Source of the DNA: an uncultured Bacteroidales bacterium | GTDB taxonomy: Bacteria > Bacteroidota > Bacteroidia > Bacteroidales > Paludibacteraceae | DNA length: 63,844 bases | Assembly (NCBI GenBank): GCA_902799705.1 | Contig: CADCBP010000008.1 | Span: 1 to 63,844 of the forward strand | Direction of reading: 5' to 3' | Part shown: piece after piece, positions 16,903-24,630 of the stretch | Position numbering within the stretch: position 1 is the first letter of the stretch | How the letters are laid out: every line of letters starts with the position of its first letter | The notes under the pieces: model-generated | Told to the model about the DNA's origin: nothing | Database searches by the model: none | The model's input: the letters and a program-made list of their open reading frames with translations, nothing else | Translations under genes and position numbers: made by a program

Positions 16903-19773
16903 CTACCACCAATCTACGCGCCCGTTGGTGCTTTGGTTGCTGTTCTTGTCATATTTCAAATCACTCAATATCGAAGCATTCACTCCGATATGGAACGTGT
17001 AACTCTTGTACGGTCCGATAGGGTTGATGCTCGCGGACATGTTCCAGCAGTGCAGGTCACGGCTGATATTGATGATACAACTCGACACGCGCATGTGGTC
17101 GAAGTCGTAACTCATCGACGCACTCACTTTCCATCCTTTGCCAAGACCCAGCGTGCCGCTCAGACTCAGGTTGTTTGTGAAGACCATCTTATAGTACATC
17201 TTCTCGTAGTCGAAGACATTGCCGGAAGTATAGGCAAGGGAGTAGTTCAGGGTTATACTCCACGGGAAATCCGTCCATACATAACCGTCATCTACTTTCT
17301 CGTCTTTCTTGTTGTTCACTTTCGCGTTCTTGTCCGTGCCATCGCCGTTGCGCTCTATCGCAGAGAGATCTGCATCGCCGCCGGAACTGTCGGAACTGCT
17401 GCTCTCCGATCGCTTGCCTTGCCTTTTCTCGATGGCCTCTTTCCATTTCTTGATGGTCTGGTTACTGATGGTATAATTGAAACTCCATCTTAAACCACTC
17501 CAGTGCGGAAAACGACCGTTATGCCAATATTGTTTGTTGGTTCGTACCGGCACACCTGCCGCGTTCAGTTGGTACATGTACGGGTCGAGTGCCGTGGAGA
17601 GGTTGAGGCTGTAGTTGTTCAACTTCGGGAATTTCAGACGAAGGTTGACTTGGAACAGACTCCAGTTCATGGAGTCCGCGGCGAAGTTATAACCTCCGTC
17701 GATGCTGAAGTTATCTATCAGACTCACCACTTTGAACGGGTTCTCGCCTGTCGTGTCCTCTTTGTTGACGACTTTCATCTCCAGGTTGTTCGCCACGCCG
17801 AAACTCATCGTCGCTGAGGTGCCACGGGGCGCATTACCGTAAAGAGCATTCGGGAAACGCGAATAGACTTGTTCGATATAGGTGGTGTCAGCGCCGGAGA
17901 CTACCGGTTGCTCGTAGCGTCCGTAGTATCCCCAACCAGGCGTACTGAAGTCCGGATGGTACGACATGCTGACACGCGGGGTGATGATATGACGGAATTT
18001 CTCCACCTTGCTATGAGGGAACAACTTCTTCAGCGGCGTGTAGAAACCGTATATCTTCGTACTCATCGAAATACCCACGTTGAAATCGAACACGTTAAAG
18101 AAACCGGTGGTCGTATCCATCTGTAACTTGTTCTCCATCGCATTCCAGTTGCGGTCAACGCGTTGGAAATACATACGATCCGTCATGTTGATGTTCGGAG
18201 TGATATTGAGGTATTTGAAGAGCATAAAACTGGCATTGATAGGTAAGGTATGACGCATTCCCACCTGCCAGTCTCTGAGGAAGTTCGAATGGATAAAATA
18301 TTTCTCCTTCATGTCGTTGGCGGCTATTCGGCCGTCCAGCGAATAACTCATCTTGATCTTCTCGTACCATTTCTCTTTGCCTGCACCCACGAGACCTTTG
18401 CGTTTCAGCGTGGCCTGGCGCCATTCTTTGAACGGATACACACTGCTCATGTTCACCGTCAACTGGGGAGCCGTGAGCGATATCGTCGAGTCCCTCGTGC
18501 GTTGCGTCAAACTGGCGGTCATGCTCAGACTCCATGGACTATCAGGGAAACGCTGTGTATAACTGATACTGCTGCTTTTCGTGTTCTCTGCTAACAACTC
18601 CGGGTTATAATAACTGTTGATGTTACTGCGGCTGTAACCGCTTGTCGAGAAGTTGACGCTCGCAGAGAAGGTGGAGTAGGGATTGAATTTCGCATCTTGC
18701 GAATGGGTCCATTGGATCTGGAAGTTACGGTTTGCCTGATAATCCGGCAAACCCGCTTCACTCGTCACATCGTTGCGGTAACTGATATTCAGGTTACCCG
18801 AGAAATGGTAACGCCATATATACTTCATGTTTCCGCGGAGGGCCCATGTACCGCGCGTATAGATATCGCCGGTCAACTCCAAATCCAGGTAGTCGCAGAT
18901 AGCGAAATAGTAACCGAGACCGTTGACATATAGACCGCGACGGTAGTCATCTCCGAAATTCGGCATGATCAGTCCGCTCGAGTATTGGTTCGTAAAGGGG
19001 AAGAATCCGAACGGGATAGCCAGCGGTAACGGCACATCGCCCACTACCATATACGCAGGTCCTGTCGCGATATAATGACCGGGCTTCACCTTCGCTTTCG
19101 TCATCTTCAGGTAGAAATGCGGGTGCTCATGGTCGTCGCACGTCGTGTACTGGCCTCCGGCCATCATCATCTCGTTGTTGCTTAGTTTCTTTGTCTTGTC
19201 GGAGATGATATACCCCTCGCCTTGTGCGGTCACGGCATGACGGATATAACCTTTCTGCGTCTTGATGTTATACGTGATCTCGTTCGTCTCGTATTTGTCT
19301 TTTCCATCGTCAAAGACCGGCTTGCCTGTCCATTCATAGTTCAGACTGTCATATACGCCTCGCGCATAAATCTGACTGCTGTCGATATTCATGCGGATGT
19401 AGTCGGATGTCAAATCCATCGATTGATAGCGCAACTCTCCCTTGCCGTGCAGGAACGCATTACCGCCTTGCGTCATCACCATCGAGTCATTGGCTTGATA
19501 GTGAACGGGCGCCTCAAAATCCTTCTTTGTCCTCACTTGCGACCAGCGGATACTGTCTTGTACGCGTTCGGCGCTGTCACGCGGCGCGTATGTGGTTTCA
19601 TCCTCATGGCCGTGCCCGTGATGATCTTGCGGAGCGGAACTGCCCATCGCACCGGACATCAACCCGCCTAATTTGCCTCCCGCAGTGTTCTGCGTAGGTG
19701 TCAACTTCTGTCCCCACACCGCCATGGAGCAGAGCAGAAGAAGCAGGGTAATATGTCCGAATCTCAGGTTCAT
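16903..19773 (-). CDS. lptD: LptD-like LPS assembly outer-membrane protein
   Basis: Outer-membrane translocon that inserts LPS into the outer leaflet. The 956-residue product has a signal peptide (HITLLLLLCSMAVWGQ) and an OstA/LptA-like jelly-roll part at about 100-260 (DYIRMNIDSSQIYARGVYDS; KGYIRHAVTAQGEGYI). A large beta-barrel follows, in the Bacteroidota form of the family. A Ser/Asp-rich linker (SESSSSDSSGGDADLS) near residue 820 is probably a surface loop. The C-terminus is aromatic (RVDWW). It is transcribed from its own promoter through a leader with two 22-bp direct repeats. slyD and der follow. Confidence 0.9.
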   Translation of the reverse strand: MNLRFGHITLLLLLCSMAVWGQKLTPTQNTAGGKLGGLMSGAMGSSAPQDHHGHGHEDETTYAPRDSAERVQDSIRWSQVRTKKDFEAPVHYQANDSMVMTQGGNAFLHGKGELRYQSMDLTSDYIRMNIDSSQIYARGVYDSLNYEWTGKPVFDDGKDKYETNEITYNIKTQKGYIRHAVTAQGEGYIISDKTKKLSNNEMMMAGGQYTTCDDHEHPHFYLKMTKAKVKPGHYIATGPAYMVVGDVPLPLAIPFGFFPFTNQYSSGLIMPNFGDDYRRGLYVNGLGYYFAICDYLDLELTGDIYTRGTWALRGNMKYIWRYHFSGNLNISYRNDVTSEAGLPDYQANRNFQIQWTHSQDAKFNPYSTFSASVNFSTSGYSRSNINSYYNPELLAENTKSSSISYTQRFPDSPWSLSMTASLTQRTRDSTISLTAPQLTVNMSSVYPFKEWRQATLKRKGLVGAGKEKWYEKIKMSYSLDGRIAANDMKEKYFIHSNFLRDWQVGMRHTLPINASFMLFKYLNITPNINMTDRMYFQRVDRNWNAMENKLQMDTTTGFFNVFDFNVGISMSTKIYGFYTPLKKLFPHSKVEKFRHIITPRVSMSYHPDFSTPGWGYYGRYEQPVVSGADTTYIEQVYSRFPNALYGNAPRGTSATMSFGVANNLEMKVVNKEDTTGENPFKVVSLIDNFSIDGGYNFAADSMNWSLFQVNLRLKFPKLNNYSLNLSTALDPYMYQLNAAGVPVRTNKQYWHNGRFPHWSGLRWSFNYTISNQTIKKWKEAIEKRQGKRSESSSSDSSGGDADLSAIERNGDGTDKNAKVNNKKDEKVDDGYVWTDFPWSITLNYSLAYTSGNVFDYEKMYYKMVFTNNLSLSGTLGLGKGWKVSASMSYDFDHMRVSSCIINISRDLHCWNMSASINPIGPYKSYTFHIGVNASILSDLKYDKNSNQSTNGRVDWW

Positions 19774-19778
19774 TTCTT

Positions 19779-19822
19779 TTATCAGCTACCTCAAAATATT
19801 TTATCAGCCACCTCAAAATATT
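19779..19822 (-). repeat. Two tandem 22-bp repeats in the lptD leader
   Basis: TTATCAGC[T/C]ACCTCAAAATATT is present twice head to tail with one mismatch, ending five bases before the lptD start. In the RNA each copy carries TTTTGAGGT, which resembles a ribosome-binding sequence, unusual in this phylum. Confidence 0.85.
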
Positions 19823-19879
19823 CATTACTTTGGTATTCGCTCGCGTACGCATATGCACACAATACCGCAATTTAGCGTG

Positions 19880-19911
19880 CAAAAGTACTGCTTTTTTTTG
19901 AAATACGCAAA
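19880..19911 (-). promoter_or_regulatory. Promoter of lptD-slyD-der
   Basis: Minus strand: TTTG (19911-19908), 20-bp spacer, TACTTTTG (19887-19880). The spacer contains CAAAAAAAAGCAGTA, shared with the tRNA-Ser and mnmE promoters. The leader is about 100 nt. Confidence 0.75.
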
Positions 19912-19963
19912 TAATTGATCATTTTTGTCGCATATTTGCGGCAACTTTCTTTATTTTGCCCTT

Positions 19964-20040
19964 TTATGCTTTGTCCATTTTGCCGGATATTATCCGGTAT
20001 CTCGTTTCCCTTTCTTTTATTCCTGGGCAATCGGATTGCC
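19964..20040. repeat. Intergenic palindromes; 34-bp element shared with 48952-48985
   Basis: Positions 19964-19997 contain TTATGCTTTGTCCATTTTG followed by the palindrome CCGGATA-T-TATCCGG. A near copy (4 differences) is at 48952-48985. A second palindrome, GGGCAATC-G-GATTGCCC, is at about 20024-20040. Both sit in an otherwise empty gap between divergent promoters. They may be dispersed repeat elements or terminators without T-runs. Confidence 0.6.
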
Positions 20041-20097
20041 CGCTTACGCCCTACTATCTGCTTTTCTGGGCTCTTTCCCGAACTTTTTTCATTTTTA

Positions 20098-20141
20098 TTT
20101 GCATATATGAAAATTTTTCCGTACCTTTGCAGTCGCAAAGG
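20098..20141 (+). promoter_or_regulatory. Promoter of the Bro-N gene with -7 palindrome
   Basis: TTTG (20098-20101), 20-bp spacer, TACCTTTG (20122-20129). The -7 element forms the left half of CCTTTGC-AGTC-GCAAAGG (20124-20141), identical to the palindrome at the gcvP promoter. The ATG follows at 20150, giving a leader of about 15 nt. Confidence 0.75.
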
Positions 20142-20149
20142 TTTTTACT

Positions 20150-21031
20150 ATGGAGAACGATTCAATCAAATTATTTGAGAGCAAGAAGATTCGAACCGCA
20201 TGGGACGAAGAACAAGAGAAATGGTATTTCTCGGTGGTGGATGTCATTGGAGTATTGGTAGATAGTGTGGACTATCTGACCGCTCGCAAGTATTGGAACA
20301 AGCTCAAACAACGTCTTCGTGAAGAAGGAAATGAGTCGGTGACAGATTGTCACCAACTGAAATTGCCAGCAGCAGACGGCAAGAAATACCTCACGGATGT
20401 GGCTGATTCTGAGCAACTTCTGCGCCTCATTCAGTCTATTCCGTCCAAGAAAGCCGAGCCGTTTAAGTTATGGCTTGCCCGCGTCGGAAGCGAGCGTCTT
20501 GACCAATTGCAAGACCCGGAGTTGAGTATCCAGCAGGCATTGCGGGATTATAAGCGTCTCGGCTATTCGGATAACTGGATCAACCAGCGTCTCAAGAGTA
20601 TAGAGATTCGCAAGGACTTGACGGACCAATGGGATCAGCATGGCGTTAAGGATTCCCTGGAATATGCTACGCTGACTGATATTATCTATCAGGCTTGGGC
20701 GGGTAAATCGGCTAAAGATTACAAGAAATTCAAGGGCTTAAAGAAAGAGAACCTGCGCGATAACATGACGAATGAAGAGTTGGTACTCAACATGTTAGCC
20801 GAACTCTCCACCACTAGTATCACACGCAGCGAGAACCCTACTAATTTAAAGGAGAATATGGATGTAGCCGCGCGCGGCGGTAAAGTAGCACGCGTAGCGC
20901 GCGAGGAACTGGAGGCGCAAACAGGCAAAAAAGTGGTCTCTCCTCTCAGTGCCAAGCGTTTCTTCGAAGGCCAGAAACCCACTTTGCCCTTTGACGACAA
21001 ACCCGAAGACAACGAGAACAAAGACGAATAA
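20150..21031 (+). CDS. Bro-N domain protein (DinD-like)
   Basis: A 293-residue protein with an N-terminal BRO family domain (about residues 5-110: KIRTAWDEEQEKWYFSVVDV, YWNKLKQRL, ADSEQLLRLIQSIPS), typical of phage antirepressors and of the DNA-damage-inducible DinD group. The central part carries RLGYSDNWINQRLKSIEIRK and a charged helical region; the last 60 residues are polar and probably disordered. It stands alone behind its own strong promoter, with no phage genes nearby, so it is more likely a resident DinD-like protein than part of a prophage. A DNA-related role is inferred from the family. Confidence 0.8.
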   Translation: MENDSIKLFESKKIRTAWDEEQEKWYFSVVDVIGVLVDSVDYLTARKYWNKLKQRLREEGNESVTDCHQLKLPAADGKKYLTDVADSEQLLRLIQSIPSKKAEPFKLWLARVGSERLDQLQDPELSIQQALRDYKRLGYSDNWINQRLKSIEIRKDLTDQWDQHGVKDSLEYATLTDIIYQAWAGKSAKDYKKFKGLKKENLRDNMTNEELVLNMLAELSTTSITRSENPTNLKENMDVAARGGKVARVAREELEAQTGKKVVSPLSAKRFFEGQKPTLPFDDKPEDNENKDE

Positions 21032-21093
21032 TCCCAAATTCCAATAAAGTATTTCCAAAGTGTATCAAAAATAACAAAAAAATGGCATACAAA

Positions 21094-21125
21094 TTTGCGT
21101 ATGTCATTTTTTTGTTGTACCTTTG
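21094..21125 (+). promoter_or_regulatory. Promoter of the structured RNA upstream of the glycosyltransferase
   Basis: TTTG (21094-21097), 20-bp spacer, TACCTTTG (21118-21125). The predicted start, near 21130, coincides with the first base of the 5' stem of the RNA. The spacer, ending TTTTTTTGTTG, matches that of the promoter at 22687. Confidence 0.75.
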
Positions 21126-21129
21126 CAGC

Positions 21130-21429
21130 GTAAACTCGCGCTGGGGTGTCTGCATAGATGTCTCAGGTGAGGGAGCAGACATATTTAAATGGCGTTTACT
21201 AACGCTTGTTTTTGACCTTTTGAAACCTAGGAAACTTCAAAAAAGTCAGACGATTTTGAAAACAAGACGAAGTAGATGCTCATGGGTGTATAATACGCCC
21301 GCGTGTACCATATAGGTGCGCGTGTGTGCTAATATATACACAGCGTGGGTTTCTGCATTGCTTATTCGAATCGTCAGGTTTTCCTAGGACCTCAAAAGGC
21401 GGATAAGCAACAAAAGAAATCCGCGTTTT
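21130..21429 (+). ncRNA. Structured 300-nt RNA or leader, 6S-like rod
   Basis: Nested pairings run through the whole region. 5' domain: GTAAAC (21130) with GTTTAC (21194), enclosing TGTCTGC (21137) with GCAGACA (21175). Main rod: CCTTTTGA (21216) with TCAAAAGG (21392) and CCTAGGAAA (21226) with TTTCCTAGG (21380). Then GACGAT (21249) pairs with ATCGTC (21370), TGTATA (21287) with TATACA (21335), and an apical CGCG/ACC hairpin with loop ATATA lies at 21300-21322. GCGGAT (21399) with ATCCGC (21419), followed by GTTTT, resembles a terminator ending at the next ATG. No open frame explains it. A long closing stem, wide internal loops and apical arm recall 6S RNA, but the class is not proven. Confidence 0.65.
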
Positions 21430-22599
21430 ATGAATATTGTACAAGTAGGACCATATCCGCTTTCTGCGGATTGTATTAGAGGAGGTGTTGAATCCTCTGT
21501 ATTTGGGTTGGCAAACGAGTTGGCAAAAAGCCATGTTGTAGATGTGTTCGATTATCCGCGACTTGCAGGAAAGGACACGGTTCAACGACAAGGGGTACTA
21601 ACTATCCATCGTTACAATAATCCTGGTAGATACAATCAAGACGCCATAGATCGAGGCAAGGAAATGTTGCGCGATATTGTTGCGCTCCACCCTGATATTG
21701 TGCACATACATGGTACGGGTAATCTTAGTAGAGCTTTATACAATGCCATCAAAACATATGGTATACCCGTACTGCTTACTGTTCATGGCTTGCTACATGT
21801 TGAAAAAATGAACGCGCTACGCAAACATCCTTCCATCAAACATTTGTACCAACTTATTGTTCAATCACGCGCGGAGTTTGAGGTGTTGAATAAGGCACAG
21901 CACATTATTGTGGATACGGAATATGTCTCTAAACAAATTGAGCAATTACACGCCAGAAAGAAGATCAGCAATTTACCTTGGATGTACGTAATTCCGCAAG
22001 GTATTCAATCACAATATCTCTCACTATTATCCAATCAAAAAAAAGAGCCGATAATTCTTTCTGTTGGTTCTATCTCGCAAAGAAAAGGGCATTTGGTTTT
22101 GATTAAATCCTTCGAGAAAGTGCATAGCAAAATTCCTACTGCCAAATTGATTATTGCTGGTTCTCTTGCTGAAGAAACTTATCTCGCTAAGATGAGAGAA
22201 GAAATTAAAAAATACCGTTTACAAGACAGCGTAGACATATTGACCAATATTCCGCAAGAAGAGTTATTGCAACACTACCAAACAGCCTCTATCTATGCGC
22301 TCCATAGCCAAGAAGAAAGTCAAGGCATAGCCTTAGTTGAAGCCATGGCGGCTGGGCTGCCGGTAGTGAGTACAACCGTTGGAGGAATTCCATACGTTGT
22401 AAAAGATGAAGAAAGCGGATTACTATCTGCATATAGCGATGTGGATTCTTTTGCCCATAATATAATTAGGTTGTTAGAGAACAAAGACCTGCGTGGTGTG
22501 ATGGCGCAATCCGCGTATAATATGGCGCAAAACTATTCTTGGACCAATATCGCGCAAGCAATTGAGAGGGTATATAATAGAGTTATATCGGAAAAATAG
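21430..22599 (+). CDS. Glycosyltransferase family 4 protein
   Basis: A 389-residue GT-B enzyme. The N-terminal acceptor domain begins MNIVQVGPYPLSADCIRGG, with the glycine loop GGVESSVFGLAN. The C-terminal donor domain has SVGSISQRKGHLVLIKSF near residue 215 and the GT4 signature SQEESQGIALVEAMAAGLPV near 300, including the E-x7-E pair. The sugar donor and acceptor are unknown. It is the only polysaccharide-type gene here, and its sequence is visibly more AT-rich, with different codon choice from its neighbours, suggesting horizontal transfer. Its ATG follows directly on the terminator-like hairpin of the upstream RNA, so expression may depend on read-through. Confidence 0.88.
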   Translation: MNIVQVGPYPLSADCIRGGVESSVFGLANELAKSHVVDVFDYPRLAGKDTVQRQGVLTIHRYNNPGRYNQDAIDRGKEMLRDIVALHPDIVHIHGTGNLSRALYNAIKTYGIPVLLTVHGLLHVEKMNALRKHPSIKHLYQLIVQSRAEFEVLNKAQHIIVDTEYVSKQIEQLHARKKISNLPWMYVIPQGIQSQYLSLLSNQKKEPIILSVGSISQRKGHLVLIKSFEKVHSKIPTAKLIIAGSLAEETYLAKMREEIKKYRLQDSVDILTNIPQEELLQHYQTASIYALHSQEESQGIALVEAMAAGLPVVSTTVGGIPYVVKDEESGLLSAYSDVDSFAHNIIRLLENKDLRGVMAQSAYNMAQNYSWTNIAQAIERVYNRVISEK

Positions 22600-22686
22600 T
22601 TTGAAAAATTTAGTTCGTTGCCTGCTTCGCGTGACAGCGCGGAGTTTCTTTTTTTTCAATTATAATGACATTTCCGAACGCAAAAA

Positions 22687-22718
22687 TTTGCACATTCCAT
22701 TTTTTTGTTGTACCTTTG
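22687..22718 (+). promoter_or_regulatory. Promoter with no protein gene behind it
   Basis: TTTG (22687-22690), 20-bp spacer, TACCTTTG (22711-22718). The next protein gene, mnmE, has its own promoter, so this one must serve the candidate small RNA that follows. Confidence 0.72.
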
Positions 22719-22723
22719 CACTC

Positions 22724-22876
22724 GAAATCAACCGAGATGAGCGTAGCGGTCCGGAGTTTCCGGATTTTCTGGCAAACATCCCCGCTCCGAGGCGCACAAC
22801 AGACACGTATTGCTGACATTAAATCCCCCGTTCAGGGCGCAACGAAATTCCCTCGATGCAAAATCGAGGTTTTATT
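22724..22876 (+). ncRNA. Candidate small RNA of about 150 nt
   Basis: A promoter 6 bp upstream and a strong terminator at the end frame a transcript without a convincing open frame. Local hairpins are visible: CTCG/CGAG at the 5' end, and TCCGG-AGTTT-CCGGA enclosed by AGCGG and CCGCT. It does not show the conserved bases of SRP RNA, tmRNA or RNase P RNA. Its function is unknown. Confidence 0.55.
22851..22876 (+). terminator. Intrinsic terminator of the small RNA
   Basis: CCTCGAT-gcaaa-ATCGAGG (22851-22869) is a perfect 7-bp stem followed by TTTTATT. Confidence 0.85.
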
Positions 22877-23179
22877 GACCCAAAATTCAGAGTAAAGGGG
22901 GTGATTTCTGGGTGATTACGGGGTCGTTACCGTGTGATTAGGAGGATATTCAGCCCGGATGAACCCGGGGTTTGCACAAGAAACTGCCAAAAATTACCAA
23001 GAACTGCCAATTTGGCATTACGTGCTGATGTTCAATAATATATACTACAAAAATCGTGCCAAAATTCGTATATTCTCACGCTGTCACACAGCCATCTTAT
23101 AGTTCGTTTTCTGCTCTGCGAGATAGCATAGAGTACCGCCCCGCGTTTTAAGTTTTTCCCCGCAAAAAAATCCTTTTTA
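22877..23179. other. Gene-free stretch with imperfect direct repeats
   Basis: No coding frame or promoter is supported. Degenerate direct repeats are present: GGTGATT-type words at 22900-22945 and CAAGAA(A)CTGCCAA twice near 22977-23013. A similar style of short repeats occurs at 49009-49080. Confidence 0.4.
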
Positions 23180-23224
23180 TTTGCACATGTCAAAAAAAAG
23201 CAGTACTTTTGCACTCGCAAAAGT
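23180..23224 (+). promoter_or_regulatory. mnmE promoter with -7 palindrome
   Basis: TTTG (23180-23183), 20-bp spacer with CAAAAAAAAGCAGTA, TACTTTTG (23204-23211). The palindrome ACTTTTGC-ACTC-GCAAAAGT (23205-23224) overlaps the -7 element and the start site; the ATG is at 23229. Confidence 0.78.
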
Positions 23225-23228
23225 TTTT

Positions 23229-24569
23229 ATGGCAATGATTTGTGCGATATCAACGGCCTATGGCGTGGGCGGAATAGCCGTCATACGGGTCTCTGGCGAG
23301 CAAGCTATCCCCATTGTGGATAGTCTCTTCGTTGGACGTGTGCCCTTGCATGACGCAGCTGCCAATACCATTCATTTCGGCCGGATTCAACGGGAAAAAG
23401 AGATCTTGGATGAAGTCCTTTGCTCTGTTTTCCGTGCACCGCATTCCTTCACGGGCGAAGATACGGTTGAGATCGCGTGTCACGGCAGTCTCTTCATTCA
23501 GCAGGAACTGCTCCGCTGGCTCATAGACGCAGGCTGCAAAGCCGCCGAACCCGGTGAGTTCACACGTCGCGCCTTCCTGAACGGAAAGATGGATCTGACC
23601 CAAGCCGAAGCCGTCGCTGACCTCATCGCAGCACAGTCCAAGGCGGAGAAAGATCTCGCCTTGAGTCAGCTGCGCGGATCTGTCTCCAACGAACTCGCCT
23701 CGCTCCGCGAAAGACTCCTCCATTTCACGTCTCTCATTGAACTCGAACTGGACTTTGCGGACCATGAAGAACTCGAGTTCGCTGATCGTTCGGAACTGAC
23801 ACAATTAGCCGGTGAAATCGGGAAAAAACTGGAAGCACTCCTCGCATCTTTCCGCACGGGCAATGCTATCCGCAACGGCATATCGGTGGCGATCATCGGA
23901 GCGCCGAACGTAGGTAAATCGACGCTGCTGAATGCGCTGCTAGGCGAACAACGCGCGATTGTCAGCGATATACAAGGTACCACGCGCGACACCATCGAAG
24001 ATACACTTGTGTTGGACGGCATCCTCTTCCGCCTCATCGACACCGCCGGTCTTCGGGAAACGAGCGACACACTCGAGAACATGGGAATTGAGCGTAGCCG
24101 CAAGGCCGCGGAACAAGCACAGATTATTATTCATGTGAATGAACCGAACCATTCCATTTCCCCGAGCGGAAAGGAGTTGGATGGGATAACCGGAACAATC
24201 ATCGAAGTACTCAATAAATGCGACCTCCTTGACGGTGTCTCCCTTCAAGGAGAAACCCACGGAAGTAGGCTTTCCATCTCCGCTAAAAACGGCGATATTG
24301 AACCCCTTAAACGCGAATTGGTACGCATAGCAAAAGAGTCTATGCAAACCTCCGCCGTCATGCTCTCCAATGCCCGCCATTACGAGGCAATAACCCGCGC
24401 TCACGAAGCCATACTTCGCGTGCAGGATGGCTTGAAACAAGGGCTATCCGGAGAACTGCTCTCAATGGACCTGCAGGACTGCCTCTCCGCACTTGGAGAA
24501 GTAACCGGACAAATCACCAACGCCGAAGTACTATCGAATATATTCAGCAAATTCTGTATAGGTAAGTAA
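23229..24569 (+). CDS. mnmE: tRNA modification GTPase MnmE (TrmE)
   Basis: With MnmG it installs the cmnm5 group on U34 of several tRNAs. The 446-residue product has the N-terminal tetrahydrofolate-binding domain (GGIAVIRVSGEQA), a helical domain interrupted by a G domain (GAPNVGKST near 222; DTAGLRET; NKCDLL) and the catalytic C-terminus FCIGK. The start at 23229 fits a leader of about 12 nt; in-frame upstream codons overlap the promoter and are rejected. It heads the run mnmE-yicC-gmk-folC-prmA-algI. mnmG is not in the window. Confidence 0.96.
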   Translation: MAMICAISTAYGVGGIAVIRVSGEQAIPIVDSLFVGRVPLHDAAANTIHFGRIQREKEILDEVLCSVFRAPHSFTGEDTVEIACHGSLFIQQELLRWLIDAGCKAAEPGEFTRRAFLNGKMDLTQAEAVADLIAAQSKAEKDLALSQLRGSVSNELASLRERLLHFTSLIELELDFADHEELEFADRSELTQLAGEIGKKLEALLASFRTGNAIRNGISVAIIGAPNVGKSTLLNALLGEQRAIVSDIQGTTRDTIEDTLVLDGILFRLIDTAGLRETSDTLENMGIERSRKAAEQAQIIIHVNEPNHSISPSGKELDGITGTIIEVLNKCDLLDGVSLQGETHGSRLSISAKNGDIEPLKRELVRIAKESMQTSAVMLSNARHYEAITRAHEAILRVQDGLKQGLSGELLSMDLQDCLSALGEVTGQITNAEVLSNIFSKFCIGK

Positions 24570-24572
24570 ATT

Positions 24573-24621
24573 ATAAATCATAAATCATAAATCATAAATC
24601 ATAAATCATAAATCATAAATC
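24573..24621 (+). repeat. Seven-copy heptamer repeat ATAAATC
   Basis: Seven perfect, uninterrupted copies of ATAAATC begin three bases after the mnmE stop and end nine bases before the yicC ATG at 24631. The unit yields TAA stops when translated, consistent with its being limited to the gap. Confidence 0.95.
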
Positions 24622-24630
24622 GTAATATCT

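Noticed and set aside
16648-17493. Plus-strand frames rich in FHSFILS repeats
   Set aside because: They are translations of the CTTTCA[C/T]T octamer tract and of lptD antisense sequence; no promoter or family similarity.
20150-21031. Prophage signal from the Bro-N gene
   Set aside because: No integrase, structural or lysis genes are nearby, and the gene has a normal host-type promoter.
21130-21429. tmRNA, SRP RNA or RNase P RNA
   Set aside because: None of their conserved blocks (tRNA-like ends, the SRP GGAAGCAGC-type loop, the RNase P GAGGAAAGTCC core) is present.
21130-21429. Retron msr-msd RNA
   Set aside because: No reverse transcriptase gene is near; the following gene is a clear glycosyltransferase.
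21280-21591. A 103-codon minus-strand frame across the structured RNA
   Set aside because: It crosses the ncRNA candidate and the glycosyltransferase start, with no promoter and no recognisable family.
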